Assembly: GCA_025360685.1 (NCBI GenBank)
Contig: JANYBR010000519.1
Location: forward strand, 1 to 17,825
Length of the DNA stretch: 17,825 bases
From: Pseudomonadota bacterium
GTDB taxonomy: Bacteria; Pseudomonadota; Alphaproteobacteria; Micropepsales; Micropepsaceae
Direction of reading: 5' to 3'
The number at the start of each line of letters is the position of its first letter. Within the stretch, counting starts at the first letter, position 1. The translations under genes were made by a program, and so were the position numbers. Shown here piece by piece: positions 1 to 7,627 of this stretch. Below the pieces are notes generated by a model, which saw nothing but the letters and a program-made list of their open reading frames with translations, was not told the DNA's origin and made no database searches.

Positions 1-32
1 TAAACGAGGCTCGGAACCGCCGGACCATCGCC

Positions 33-1106
33 ATGACCGACAAGACCGGCCGCAACAATCTCACCTACAAGGATGCCGGTGTCGACATCGACGCCGGCGA
101 AGCGCTGGTGCGGCGCATCGCGCCGGCAGCCAGGTCCACGCGCCGCACCGGCGCCGAAGCCGATCTCGGCGGCTTCGGCGGATTGTTCGATCTCAAAGCC
201 GCAGGCTTTCGCGACCCGATCCTTGTCGCGTCGACCGATGGCGTGGGCACCAAGCTCAAGATCGCCATCGAGACCGGCCTGTTCGCCGGCATCGGGCAGG
301 ACCTGGTGGCGATGTGCGTCAACGATCTGATCGCGCAGGGCGCCGAGCCGCTGTTCTTCCTGGACTATTACGCCACCGGCAAGCTGAACGTCGATGAGGC
401 GGCGAGCATCATCGAAGGCATCGCGCATGCCTGCCGCGAGTCCGGCTGCGCGCTGATCGGCGGCGAAACCGCGGAGATGCCCGGCCTCTACGCCAAGGGC
501 GATTTCGATCTCGCCGGCTTCACGGTCGGCGCGGTGGAGCGCGGCCATGTTCTGCCCAAGACGAACGAGATGGCCGCAGGCGACATCGTGATCGGCGTTG
601 CCTCGAGCGGACTGCATTCCAACGGCTTCTCGCTGGTGCGCCGCGTAGTGGCCGATGCGGGCGCGGCCTATAGCGCAGCGGCACCATTCGATCCGTCGCG
701 CAGCCTCGCAGACGCGCTGCTTGCGCCGACTTGTCTTTATATAAAGGGCGGGCTTGCCGCGATTCGCGCCGGTGGCGTCAAGGGGCTGGCCCACATCACG
801 GGCGGCGGCATCACGGAGAACCTGCCGCGCGCCCTGCCCGATGGCTTGGACGCGCTGATCGATCTGAGCTGCTGGACGCCGCCGCCGGTGTTCGGCTGGC
901 TGGCGCGGCAGGCCGGGATCGTCGAGCGCGAGATGCTGCGCACCTTCAACTGCGGCCTCGGACTGATGGCGGTCGTGGCGCCCGATAGCGCCGGCCATGT
1001 CATCGACGCCTTCCAGGAGAGCGGCGACAGGGCCATGCGCGTCGGCGAACTCGTCGCCGGCGATGGCGAAGCGAAGGTCACCTATATCGGTTCATTGAAG
1101 TTGTGA
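33..1106 (+). CDS. purM: Phosphoribosylformylglycinamidine cyclo-ligase (AIR synthetase)
   Basis: PurM catalyses ATP-dependent closure of FGAM to aminoimidazole ribonucleotide, the fifth step of cytosolic de novo purine synthesis. The 357-residue protein has the family hallmarks in order: YKDAGVDIDAG near residue 12, STDGVGTKLKIA near 67, the NDLIAQGAEPLFFLDYY stretch near 97, GGETAEMPG near 143, SSGLHSNGFS near 191 and HITGGGITENLPR near 255. The length is normal for the family. The ATG at 33 puts the conserved N-terminal motif in the expected place; the upstream Shine-Dalgarno is weak (cgagg). purN follows on the same strand, so the two probably share a transcript, but a 229-nt gap with two hairpins separates them. 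The 32 nt before the gene hold no recognisable feature. Identification is very secure. Confidence 0.97.
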   Translation: MTDKTGRNNLTYKDAGVDIDAGEALVRRIAPAARSTRRTGAEADLGGFGGLFDLKAAGFRDPILVASTDGVGTKLKIAIETGLFAGIGQDLVAMCVNDLIAQGAEPLFFLDYYATGKLNVDEAASIIEGIAHACRESGCALIGGETAEMPGLYAKGDFDLAGFTVGAVERGHVLPKTNEMAAGDIVIGVASSGLHSNGFSLVRRVVADAGAAYSAAAPFDPSRSLADALLAPTCLYIKGGLAAIRAGGVKGLAHITGGGITENLPRALPDGLDALIDLSCWTPPPVFGWLARQAGIVEREMLRTFNCGLGLMAVVAPDSAGHVIDAFQESGDRAMRVGELVAGDGEAKVTYIGSLKL

Positions 1107-1139
1107 GCGCGCCCCGAATTTCATCCATCACTCGATTTG

Positions 1140-1310
1140 CCCTCGCCCCCTCAGCGCGGGGGAGAGGGTTGGAAGAGGGGGCGATTGACGTCGGTCGCCA
1201 ACGTTCGAAGATTGACTGCGCCGCACGAACAGCGCGCCACAAATTTCTTATCCGATCAATTCGCTTCGATACCCCCTCACCCTGCCCTCTCCCCCTCGAA
1301 GGGGGAGAGG
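1140..1310. repeat. CT/GA-rich double-hairpin element between purM and purN
   Basis: Two hairpins bracket this spacer. The first pairs 1140-1150 with 1158-1168 (11 bp, one mismatch). The second pairs 1286-1296 (cctctccccct) with 1300-1310 (agggggagagg), 11 bp perfect with a 3-nt loop. The DNA between them shows no ORF-like or motif content. A T-run at 1318-1322 follows the second hairpin by 7 nt, too far for a classical intrinsic terminator. The second hairpin lies 25 nt upstream of the purN ATG. Confidence 0.75.
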
Positions 1311-1335
1311 TAAGTGATTTTTGTTGGAACGGACC

Positions 1336-1944
1336 ATGACAAAGAAACGCACCGCCGTTCTGATTTCCGGGCGCGGCAGCAATCTGGCTGCACTGATCGC
1401 CGCGTGTCGCGAGCCGGCGTTTCCGGCCGAGATCGCACTCGTTTTCTCCAATGTCGAGACGGCGGAAGGATTGAGGGTCGCCGCCGCCGCGGGCGTGCCG
1501 GCCACGGCGTTCTCGCACAAGACGTTCGCAACGCGCGAGGAATTCGATGCGGCGATCGACGCCGCCTTGAGCGCAGCAAAGATCGAGCTGATCTGCGAAG
1601 CCGGCTTCATGCGCATCCACTCCGACGGCTTCGTGCGCAAATGGCAGGGGCGGATGCTCAACATCCATCCCTCGCTGCTGCCCGCGTTCAAGGGCATTCG
1701 CGTGCATCAACAGGCGATCGACGCCGGCGTACGCATCTCCGGCTGCACGGTGCACTTCATCGTGCCCGAGCTCGACAGCGGCCCGATCATCGCCCAGGCC
1801 GCCGTGCCGGTGTTTCCGGACGACACGGCGGCGAGCTTGCAGGAACGCACCCTCGTCGAGGAGCACAAGCTCTATCGGGCGGTGCTGAAGTTGGTGGCAG
1901 AGGGAAAAGTGGTGCTGCGGGAAGGCAGAGCGGTATTTCTCTAA
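1336..1944 (+). CDS. purN: Phosphoribosylglycinamide formyltransferase (GAR transformylase)
   Basis: PurN transfers a formyl group from 10-formyltetrahydrofolate to GAR, the third step of purine synthesis. From the ATG at 1336 the product has 202 residues. The N-terminal LISGRGSN loop binds the phosphoribosyl substrate. The catalytic trio is visible as Asn109 and His111 in LNIHPSLLP and Asp147 in ELDSGPI; these align with N106, H108 and D144 of the E. coli enzyme at a constant offset of 3. The reading frame opens upstream with a TTG at 1321 that would add five residues (MLERT). I prefer the ATG because the protein then begins directly with MTKKRTAVLISG, as family members do, although the Shine-Dalgarno (ggaacgg) is poor. 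The hairpin at 1286-1310 lies in its leader. The gene is convergent with the reverse-strand dehydrogenase, and a long inverted repeat separates them. Confidence 0.95.
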   Translation: MTKKRTAVLISGRGSNLAALIAACREPAFPAEIALVFSNVETAEGLRVAAAAGVPATAFSHKTFATREEFDAAIDAALSAAKIELICEAGFMRIHSDGFVRKWQGRMLNIHPSLLPAFKGIRVHQQAIDAGVRISGCTVHFIVPELDSGPIIAQAAVPVFPDDTAASLQERTLVEEHKLYRAVLKLVAEGKVVLREGRAVFL

Positions 1945-1955
1945 TCATTCACAGC

Positions 1956-2092
1956 TGTCATCCCCGGCGAGCTTCGCGCGCGCAGCGTGCGAAGTGAGGG
2001 AACGGGACCCAGGACTCGAAGCGGTTGCGCTGCGCCGAATCCTGGGTCCCCTTCCCTCGCATCGGCTTCGCCGCTGCTCGCCGGGGATGACA
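1956..2092. repeat. 137-bp GTCAT-type inverted repeat between purN and the SDR gene
   Basis: The outer arms are a perfect 17-bp inverted repeat: tgtcatccccggcgagc at 1956-1972 against its complement at 2076-2092. An inner 15-bp arm, gggacccaggactcg at 2004-2018, pairs with 2036-2050 with one mismatch. The element fills almost the whole gap between two convergent genes (stops at 1944 and 2101), so it may act as a bidirectional terminator or mRNA 3'-end stabiliser. Confidence 0.85.
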
Positions 2093-2100
2093 GTTGAGTT

Positions 2101-2946
2101 TTATCCAACACCGGAGATTTTCGCCGACACATCCCACAAGCGCTTCGCGGCATCGTCGTCCTGCGCGGCGAGCGATGCCTCTGCCACCTTGCACTTGTAG
2201 AAATATTCGCCGCTGATCGTGGCGTCGTCCGGCGACGAGGCCAGATGGATGATCGTCCTGGCGCCGTCCTCCGGCGACAGACCGAACGACATGATCAGTC
2301 TCGCCAGCCCCTTCATGAAGATGTTGTTGGCGTTGTTCTGGCCGAAGCGCGTGCCGACGAAGCCCGGATGCAGGCAGTTCGCGGTGACGCCGGTGCCGTC
2401 CAGACGCCGCGCCAGTTCGCGCGTGAAGAGGATATTGCACAGCTTCGAGGTGCCGTAGACGCGAAACGAGCTGAAGCTCTTCTCGCTCTGCAGATCGTCG
2501 AAGTCGAGCTTGCCGGACTTGTGCGCATCGGACGCGGTCGAGACGATGCGCGCACCCGACGTGGCCTTCAGCCGGTCGAGCAGGATGTTCGTCACCACGA
2601 AATACGCCATGTGATTGGTGGCGAAGGTCATCTCCAGCCCGTCGACGCTGACCTTGCGCGACAGGAACACCGCGCCGGCATTGTTCACCAGAACGTCGAT
2701 GCGCGGCTCGCTGTCGGCGACTTCCTTGGCAACCTTTTTCATGTCGGTGACAGACGACAGATCGCCATAGTGCGCCGCGTGGTTCGCCGATGCGTTCGCC
2801 GCCTTGAGCTTCGCCAGGGTGGCGGCAGCACGCTCGCGATCCCGCGCGATCAGCACGATGCGCGCGCCCTGCCTTGCCAGATTCACCGCCGCGACTTCGC
2901 CGATGCCCGAAGTTCCGCCCGTGACGACGACTGTTTTTTCTTTCAC
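2101..2946 (-). CDS. Short-chain dehydrogenase/reductase (retinol dehydrogenase-like)
   Basis: This is a classical NAD(P)-dependent oxidoreductase of the SDR superfamily with unknown substrate. Numbered from the preferred GTG start it has 281 residues: Rossmann glycine motif TGGTSGIG at 9-16, NNAG at 88-91, the catalytic serine region IVSTASDAHKSG near 140, and the YxxxK pair Tyr164/Lys168. An LHPGFVGT segment follows the active site, as in retinol dehydrogenase- and WWOX-like members. An in-frame ATG at 2967 would add seven residues (MTVEGRA), but it lies inside the inverted repeat arm at 2963-2974. The GTG has an excellent Shine-Dalgarno (gagggaag, 5 nt spacing) and gives MKEKTVVVTGG. The gene lies downstream of ndk on the same strand, with a structured repeat between them, so the two may not be strongly coupled. 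The family is certain, the function is not. Confidence 0.88.
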   Translation of the reverse strand: MKEKTVVVTGGTSGIGEVAAVNLARQGARIVLIARDRERAAATLAKLKAANASANHAAHYGDLSSVTDMKKVAKEVADSEPRIDVLVNNAGAVFLSRKVSVDGLEMTFATNHMAYFVVTNILLDRLKATSGARIVSTASDAHKSGKLDFDDLQSEKSFSSFRVYGTSKLCNILFTRELARRLDGTGVTANCLHPGFVGTRFGQNNANNIFMKGLARLIMSFGLSPEDGARTIIHLASSPDDATISGEYFYKCKVAEASLAAQDDDAAKRLWDVSAKISGVG

Positions 2947-2962
2947 AGCTCTTCCCTCAACC

Positions 2963-3069
2963 GTCATCGCCCGAATAATTCGGGCGACCCATAATGATTA
3001 TCGCAGATTCACCCTCGTCAGTCTTTATGGGTCACCCGGATGCCGCGAAAGGCGGCACCGGGTGATGAC
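2963..3069. repeat. GTCAT-type inverted repeat between ndk and the SDR gene
   Basis: The outer ends gtcatcgcccga (2963-2974) and ccgggtgatgac (3058-3069) are complementary in 10 of 12 positions. Inside are a perfect palindrome with 9-nt arms (2968-2976/2978-2986), a 9-bp pair (2986-2994/3025-3033), and a strong local hairpin where 3033-3039 plus 3041-3046 pair with 3052-3057 plus 3058-3064. It begins 9 nt past the ndk stop codon on the reverse strand, so it probably forms the 3' end of ndk mRNA. Its other end overlaps the alternative ATG of the dehydrogenase. Confidence 0.8.
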
Positions 3070-3078
3070 GATGAGGGA

Positions 3079-3501
3079 CTATGGAACGATTTCGAGATCG
3101 CTGAAGAAAAACCTGATCTCCTGCGCCGCCGTCTCGGGCGCATCGGAGCCATGCACCGAGTTGGCTTCGATCGATTCGGCGAAGTCCTTGCGGATCGTTC
3201 CGGGGGCGGCCTTGGCCGGATCGGTGGCGCCCATCACTTCGCGGTTCTTGGCGATGGCGTTCTCGCCTTCCAGAACCTGCACCACCACGGGGCCGGACGT
3301 CATGAATGCCACGAGGCTGCCGAAGAACGGCCGAGCCTTGTGAACAGCATAGAACGCTTCGGCCTGCGCCTGGGACAGGCGCATGCGGCGCGACGCGATG
3401 ACCCGCAGGCCCGCCTTCTCGAAGCGGTCGACGATCGCGCCGGTTTGGTTACGGCGCGTTGCGTCCGGCTTGATGATCGAAAGGGTGCGCTCGACGGCCA
3501 T
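3079..3501 (-). CDS. ndk: Nucleoside diphosphate kinase
   Basis: Ndk equilibrates nucleoside di- and triphosphates through a phosphohistidine intermediate. The 140-residue length is the bacterial norm. It opens with ERTLSIIKPDATRRN, containing the conserved Lys11, and carries the signature SVHGSDAPETA with the phosphorylated histidine at position 117. The C-terminus QEIRFFFSDLEIV is also typical. The ATG at 3501 has a GGAG-type Shine-Dalgarno (ctggagcgg), and a plausible sigma-70 promoter lies just upstream on the reverse strand. The gene is divergent from the ABC-F ATPase and has the dehydrogenase downstream. Sitting near purM and purN fits nucleotide metabolism, but no shared transcription unit is implied because purMN is on the other strand. 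Confidence 0.97.
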   Translation of the reverse strand: MAVERTLSIIKPDATRRNQTGAIVDRFEKAGLRVIASRRMRLSQAQAEAFYAVHKARPFFGSLVAFMTSGPVVVQVLEGENAIAKNREVMGATDPAKAAPGTIRKDFAESIEANSVHGSDAPETAAQEIRFFFSDLEIVP

Positions 3502-3530
3502 GATCCGCTCCAGGATGCGAAAGCGCGCGG

Positions 3531-3558
3531 GTTATAGCGGACGAAGCCGAAAGAGCAA
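3531..3558 (-). promoter_or_regulatory. Candidate sigma-70 promoter of ndk
   Basis: On the reverse strand TTGCTC (3553-3558) is followed after 16 nt by TATAAC (3531-3536), about 30 nt before the ndk ATG. Both boxes are near consensus and the distance suits a leader of roughly 20-25 nt. The repeat at 3568-3708 starts just upstream of it. Judged by eye only. Confidence 0.45.
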
Positions 3559-3567
3559 GGCAGCCGA

Positions 3568-3708
3568 CCTCCCCTTGAGGGAGGGTCGAAATCGGCCGAG
3601 CGGAGCGAAGACGATTTCGGGGAGGGTTCCGCAGTGACGTGGTCCACCCCTCCCCGAAAAATTCGTGCGCGAGCGCTCGAATTTGTTCGACCCTCCCTCA
3701 AGGGGAGG
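3568..3708. repeat. CCTCCCC-type inverted repeat between ndk and the ABC-F gene
   Basis: Outer arms 3568-3590 and 3686-3708 are a perfect 23-bp inverted repeat. Inner arms tttcggggaggg (3615-3626) and 3648-3659 are a perfect 12-bp pair. It lies in the divergent spacer between ndk and the ABC-F gene. It shares outer ends and an internal block (gtcgaaatcg, then an agcga core, then gatttcggg) with the element at 8280-8407, so the two are copies of one family. Confidence 0.88.
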
Positions 3709-3744
3709 GTGAAACTCTGGACGTCATGCTATACGCCCGCCGCC

Positions 3745-5625
3745 ATGCTGGTCATCGACAACGTTATCGTCCGCATTGCGGGCCGCGAGATCCTGAAGGG
3801 CGCCAGCGCAAGCTTGCCCGCCGGGCGGCGCATTGGCCTGGTGGGACGCAACGGCGCCGGCAAATCGACCCTACTGAAAGTCATCCTCGGCCAGCTGCAC
3901 GCCGACGACGGCAACATCTCATGGCCAAGCGTCTGGCGCATCGGCGCGGTGGCGCAGGAAGCGCCTGGCACACAGACCAGCCTGATCGACACGGTGCTGG
4001 AAGCCGATCCGGAACGCGCCAAGCTGCTCGCAGACGCCGAGCATGAGAGCGACGGCCACAAGCTGGGCGACATCTATCATCGCCTCGACGCCATCGATGC
4101 CTACACCGCGCCGGCGCGGGCGGCGGAGATTCTCGCAGGCCTGGGCTTCTCGGCGGCGGACCAGCTTCGTCCGTGTGCGGAGTTTTCCGGCGGCTGGCGC
4201 ATGAGGGTGGCGCTGGCCGCGATTCTCTTTGCCGCGCCCGATCTTCTTCTTCTCGACGAACCCACCAACTATCTAGACCTTGAAGGCGTGATGTGGCTGG
4301 AGAATTTTCTGCAGCGCTATCGCGGCACCGTGCTCATCGTCAGCCATGACCGCGATCTTCTCAACACGGCGGCCGAATTCATCCTGCATCTCGAACACGG
4401 CAAGCTGACGCTCTACACCGGCAATTACGACACCTTCGCCGAGACGCGCGCCATGCGCCGCGCGCTCGACTCCGCAACACAGAAAAAGCAGGACCTGCAA
4501 CGCAAGCATCTGCAGTCCTTCGTCGACCGGTTCCGCGCCAAGGCGTCGAAAGCCCGCCAGGCGCAGAGCCGCATGAAGATGATCGCCAAGCTGGGACGCA
4601 TCGAGATCCCGCTCGACGAACATGTCGCGCCGATCCGCCTGCCCAAGGCGACCGAAGCCAGCCCGCCTCTGCTGACGCTGGATCGCGTGTCGGTCGGCTA
4701 CGAGCCGGGCAAACCGATCCTGTCGAAGCTGTCGTTCCGCTTCGATCCGGACGACCGCATCGCCCTGCTGGGCAAGAACGGCAACGGCAAGTCGACCCTG
4801 GCCAAGCTGCTCGTGGGCAAACTCGAACCGTTTGGCGGCGAGATGATCCGCGCGCGCAAGCTGGTGCCCGGCTACTTCGCGCAGCATCAGCTGGAAGAAC
4901 TCAACGGCCTGATCACGCCGATCGAAACCCTGCAGCATCTGCGGCCCAAGCTGACCGTGCAGCAAGTGCGCACGCAGCTTGGAGGCTTCGGCTTCTCCGC
5001 CGACAAGCAGCTGACCAAGGTCGGCAATCTTTCCGGCGGCGAGCGCGCGCGGCTGATGCTGGCGCTGGCGACGCTCGACAAGCCAAACCTTTTGGTGCTC
5101 GACGAGCCGACCAACCATCTCGACATCGATGCGCGCGGCGAACTGCTCGGCGCGCTCAACGATTTCGACGGTGCGGTGGTGCTGGTGAGCCATGACCGCC
5201 GCCTGATCGAGGCGACCGCGGACCGGCTGCTGCTGGTCGCCGACGGCGAAGTGCATCCGTTCGACGGCGATCTGGACGACTACCGCAAATTCCTGCTTGC
5301 TGGCGCTAGCGCGCCAACGCACCGTCCCGAGCCGGAATCGAAGGGTTCAAAGGACCATGTGCGGCGCGATCACGCGCAGCGCAGCCGCCAGCTCAAGCCG
5401 CTCAAGGACAAGCTGGAAGCCGCCGAGCACCAGATCGCCGAATTGAATCTCGAGATCGCCAAGTGCGACAAGTCGCTCTCCGATCCGCTGCTGTTCGCCA
5501 AAGATCCGGCACGCGGCAAGGCGGTCTCCAAAAAACGCGCCGACTCGCTCAAGAAGCTGGCGGACGTCGAAGGCCGTTGGCTCAAAATGCAGGAAGAGTA
5601 CGAACAAGCGCTGGCGGAGGCGTGA
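3745..5625 (+). CDS. ABC-F family ATP-binding protein (Uup/YheS-like)
   Basis: ABC-F proteins are soluble twin ATPases without membrane domains; characterised members act on ribosomes. From the ATG at 3745 the product has 626 residues. Half 1 has Walker A GRNGAGKS at 34-41, signature SGG at 148-150, and Walker B with Asp171-Glu172 (LLLLDEPTNYLD). The linker between the halves is rich in charged helix (QKKQDLQRKHLQSFVDRFRA and following). Half 2 has Walker A beginning at Gly343, signature SGGE at 430-433, and Asp453-Glu454 (LDEPTNHLD). A lysine/glutamate-rich C-terminal extension of about 70 residues looks coiled-coil, as in Uup and YheS. The frame stays open upstream to a GTG at 3634, but that part runs through repeat DNA and is not protein-like. 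No Shine-Dalgarno precedes the ATG, so initiation may be leaderless or weak. I cannot decide which ABC-F subgroup it belongs to. Confidence 0.92.
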   Translation: MLVIDNVIVRIAGREILKGASASLPAGRRIGLVGRNGAGKSTLLKVILGQLHADDGNISWPSVWRIGAVAQEAPGTQTSLIDTVLEADPERAKLLADAEHESDGHKLGDIYHRLDAIDAYTAPARAAEILAGLGFSAADQLRPCAEFSGGWRMRVALAAILFAAPDLLLLDEPTNYLDLEGVMWLENFLQRYRGTVLIVSHDRDLLNTAAEFILHLEHGKLTLYTGNYDTFAETRAMRRALDSATQKKQDLQRKHLQSFVDRFRAKASKARQAQSRMKMIAKLGRIEIPLDEHVAPIRLPKATEASPPLLTLDRVSVGYEPGKPILSKLSFRFDPDDRIALLGKNGNGKSTLAKLLVGKLEPFGGEMIRARKLVPGYFAQHQLEELNGLITPIETLQHLRPKLTVQQVRTQLGGFGFSADKQLTKVGNLSGGERARLMLALATLDKPNLLVLDEPTNHLDIDARGELLGALNDFDGAVVLVSHDRRLIEATADRLLLVADGEVHPFDGDLDDYRKFLLAGASAPTHRPEPESKGSKDHVRRDHAQRSRQLKPLKDKLEAAEHQIAELNLEIAKCDKSLSDPLLFAKDPARGKAVSKKRADSLKKLADVEGRWLKMQEEYEQALAEA

Positions 5626-5632
5626 TCGACGC
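5620..5632. terminator. Tiny palindrome at the ABC-F/TPR convergent junction
   Basis: Here gcgt-gatcg-acgc covers the ABC-F stop codon, and only 9 nt separate the two converging stop codons. The 4-bp stem is too short to be a convincing terminator and has no T-run. It is recorded because nothing else in the junction could end either transcript. Confidence 0.15.
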
Positions 5633-5634
5633 GC

Positions 5635-6444
5635 CTAGCGCAGAGCCTTGCGCGCGATGTCGCACCATTCCTTCTGCGCCTTTTGATAGCGCGAGGGAGC
5701 CCCGTCGAGCAGTTTGAGGATTTCCTGGTAGATCATGCGTGCCTCGTCCCTCGCGCCGGTCTTTTCCAGCAGCATCGCAAAGCGGCCGCGGGCTTCCTCG
5801 CCTGAAAAGTAGGGAACAAGCCTGCGATATTCTGCGAGCGCATCCTCGCTCTTGCCCTGCGCTTCCAATGCGCGCGCATAGAGAAGATGCGCATCGCCGG
5901 ACACGAAACTGGGATCGGCGACCTGCAATGCGTCGAGACTCGCCTGCGCACCGGCCGCATCGTCGTCCAGAAATTGCGCCCGCGCCAAACCCAGCAGCAA
6001 TGCGGGATCGTCCTTGAACTGCCCGACCGCGGTGTCGCGATAGATTGCCACCGCGTCGGCATAGGCGCCGCGCGCGATGTACTCCTCCGCGAGGGCGCGT
6101 TTGGAGTCGACCGATCCGACCAGCTCGGCGGCGCGGTGCGCCTCGCGAAAGGATTTGTGCGGGTCCGCCATCTGGCGAATGTTCGAGCGAAGCTTCGCCG
6201 CTGCGCGGCTTCGCGCCATCTGCGGCGCGATCACGATCAGCACATACGCGATGCCTCCGACCACCGGCAGAAAAAAGATGATCATGATCCAAGGAAAGAC
6301 GTGACCGTTGCGCACCGCATGGACGATACAGAATATCTGGAACGCGATGGGCAGCAGAAGCAGAAGATAGTACTCGATCAAGCGGGTGCTCTCGATTTTT
6401 GCGGGCTCTGGCACCGATCTAGATTCATCCAGCGGTTTTGTCAT
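5635..6444 (-). CDS. Membrane-anchored TPR protein with PLDc_N-like N-terminus
   Basis: This is a 269-residue protein of unknown function. After a polar N-terminus, two hydrophobic segments lie at about 24-44 (YYLLLLLPIAFQIFCIVHAV) and 49-71 (VFPWIMIIFFLPVVGGIAYV). The pattern of a tryptophan-containing second helix ending in PVVGGIAY resembles the PLDc_N two-helix module found at the start of cardiolipin synthases. The rest is a soluble alpha-helical repeat region of about 100-265 with several TPR-like units (AEEYIARGAYADAVAIYRD; LYARALEAQGKSEDALAEYR; LLEKTGARDEARMIYQEIL). No phospholipase HKD motif is present. It probably sits in the inner membrane as a scaffold, which is inference. It is convergent with the ABC-F gene (9 nt between stops) and divergent from lpxD. 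Confidence 0.85.
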   Translation of the reverse strand: MTKPLDESRSVPEPAKIESTRLIEYYLLLLLPIAFQIFCIVHAVRNGHVFPWIMIIFFLPVVGGIAYVLIVIAPQMARSRAAAKLRSNIRQMADPHKSFREAHRAAELVGSVDSKRALAEEYIARGAYADAVAIYRDTAVGQFKDDPALLLGLARAQFLDDDAAGAQASLDALQVADPSFVSGDAHLLYARALEAQGKSEDALAEYRRLVPYFSGEEARGRFAMLLEKTGARDEARMIYQEILKLLDGAPSRYQKAQKEWCDIARKALR

Positions 6445-6556
6445 GCGATTTCGCTGCCGGCGCCGGTGAAGGCCTTGTGCGTCAACCGGCTCTCCTGTAC
6501 CCGGGGTTTTGTTCGTGCATTTCTGTTAAGATGGACGCAGAACGGAGAGGATACCG
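6445..6556. promoter_or_regulatory. Divergent spacer between the TPR gene and lpxD
   Basis: This 112-nt gap separates two divergent starts. The only firm element is the lpxD Shine-Dalgarno ggagagg at 6544-6550. TAAGAT (6527-6532) could be a -10 box for lpxD, but no -35 lies at the right distance. No repeat is present. Confidence 0.3.
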
Positions 6557-7585
6557 ATGACAGATGACCGGTTTTTCCAGCGCGCGGGACCGTTCCCGCT
6601 AGGCGAGCTCGCGCGTCACATCGGCGCGGAGACGGACAACCGTTCGTCGGCCGATTTCATGGTGCGCGATGTGGCGGCGCTGGAGAGCGCGCAAGCGGGC
6701 GACATCAGCGTCTTCAGCGATGCGAAATTCGCCCCCGCATTTGCGCGCACCGGCGCCAGCGTGGTGATCACCGACCACAAGCTGAGCGCGCACGAGCATA
6801 ACGGCACCTGGCTGTTGTTCGCGCCCAATCCGCGGCTCGCCTTCGCGCAGATCGGTCATCTCTTCTATCCGCCCGACAAGCTCACAGAAGGTGTTCAACC
6901 GCACACGCCCGTGCATCCCACCGCGACCGTCGGCGCCGGAACGCAAGTCAGCTCAGGCGCGGTGATCGGCGCACATGCGAAAATCGGCAACCGTTGCTCC
7001 ATCGGATCTAATGTCGTGATCGGACATGGTGTCGTGTTGGGCGACGATTGCGTGATCGGCGCCAACTGCGTCATCAACTATGCGCTGATCGGCGCGCGCG
7101 TGACCTTGGCGCCGAACGTCACGATCGGCAGCGCGGGCTTCAGCTTCGTGCCCAGCGGCAAGGGCCTGCTCCGCGTGCCGCAACTGGGCCGAGTCATCAT
7201 CGAAGACGATGTCGAATTCGGCGCCAATTGTGCCATCGACCGCGGCGCCATCGGCGACACTGTGATCGGTCAGGGCACGATGTTCGATAACCTCGTGCAC
7301 ATCGCGCACAATGTTAAGATCGGTCATCACTGCCTGATCGCGGGCCAAGTCGGCATCGCCGGTTCGACCGTGATCGGCCCGTTCGTGATGATGGGTGGAC
7401 AGGTGGGCGTGAGCGATCACTTGACAGTCGGCGCCGGCGCCCGACTGGCGGCCAAGGCCGGTGTGACCCGAGACGTAGCGGCTGGCGAGACCGTTGGCGG
7501 CTATCCGGCCGTCCCTGTGCGCGAGTGGCACCGCCAGACAATAGCTTTGAAGAAGTTGGCGGCGCACAAGAAGGAAAAAGAGTAG
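6557..7585 (+). CDS. lpxD: UDP-3-O-acylglucosamine N-acyltransferase
   Basis: LpxD adds the second hydroxyacyl chain from acyl-ACP to UDP-3-O-acylglucosamine, the third step of lipid A synthesis. The 342-residue length matches the E. coli enzyme (341). An N-terminal uridine-binding domain (about 1-105) is followed by many left-handed beta-helix hexapeptide repeats (for example VHPTATVGAGTQV, VIGAHAKIGNRCSIG). The active-site segment VHIAHNVKIGHH contains His248 and His251; His251 in IAHNV corresponds to the catalytic histidine (H239 in E. coli). A short charged C-terminal helix closes the protein. A strong Shine-Dalgarno (ggagagg, 6 nt spacing) fixes the ATG at 6557. It stands alone here: the usual bamA, fabZ, lpxA and lpxB partners are absent. 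It is convergent with holC across an inverted repeat. Confidence 0.95.
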   Translation: MTDDRFFQRAGPFPLGELARHIGAETDNRSSADFMVRDVAALESAQAGDISVFSDAKFAPAFARTGASVVITDHKLSAHEHNGTWLLFAPNPRLAFAQIGHLFYPPDKLTEGVQPHTPVHPTATVGAGTQVSSGAVIGAHAKIGNRCSIGSNVVIGHGVVLGDDCVIGANCVINYALIGARVTLAPNVTIGSAGFSFVPSGKGLLRVPQLGRVIIEDDVEFGANCAIDRGAIGDTVIGQGTMFDNLVHIAHNVKIGHHCLIAGQVGIAGSTVIGPFVMMGGQVGVSDHLTVGAGARLAAKAGVTRDVAAGETVGGYPAVPVREWHRQTIALKKLAAHKKEKE

Positions 7586-7627
7586 CCGAGTCCGCACAGA
7601 TTTGTTTGCGGGTGACTACGCCCTCAG

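Noticed and set aside
1286..1322. Classical intrinsic terminator between purM and purN
   Set aside because: The stem is strong, but the T-run begins 7 nt after it instead of immediately, so it does not meet the usual pattern.
3634..3744. N-terminal extension of the ABC-F protein from a GTG at 3634
   Set aside because: The extra 37 residues are translated from the inverted repeat. The protein starting at 3745 begins right at the first ABC domain, as in the family.
4273..5322. A 349-codon reverse-strand open frame inside the ABC-F gene
   Set aside because: It lies fully opposite well-conserved ATPase motifs, and its product is low-complexity and unlike any family I recognise.
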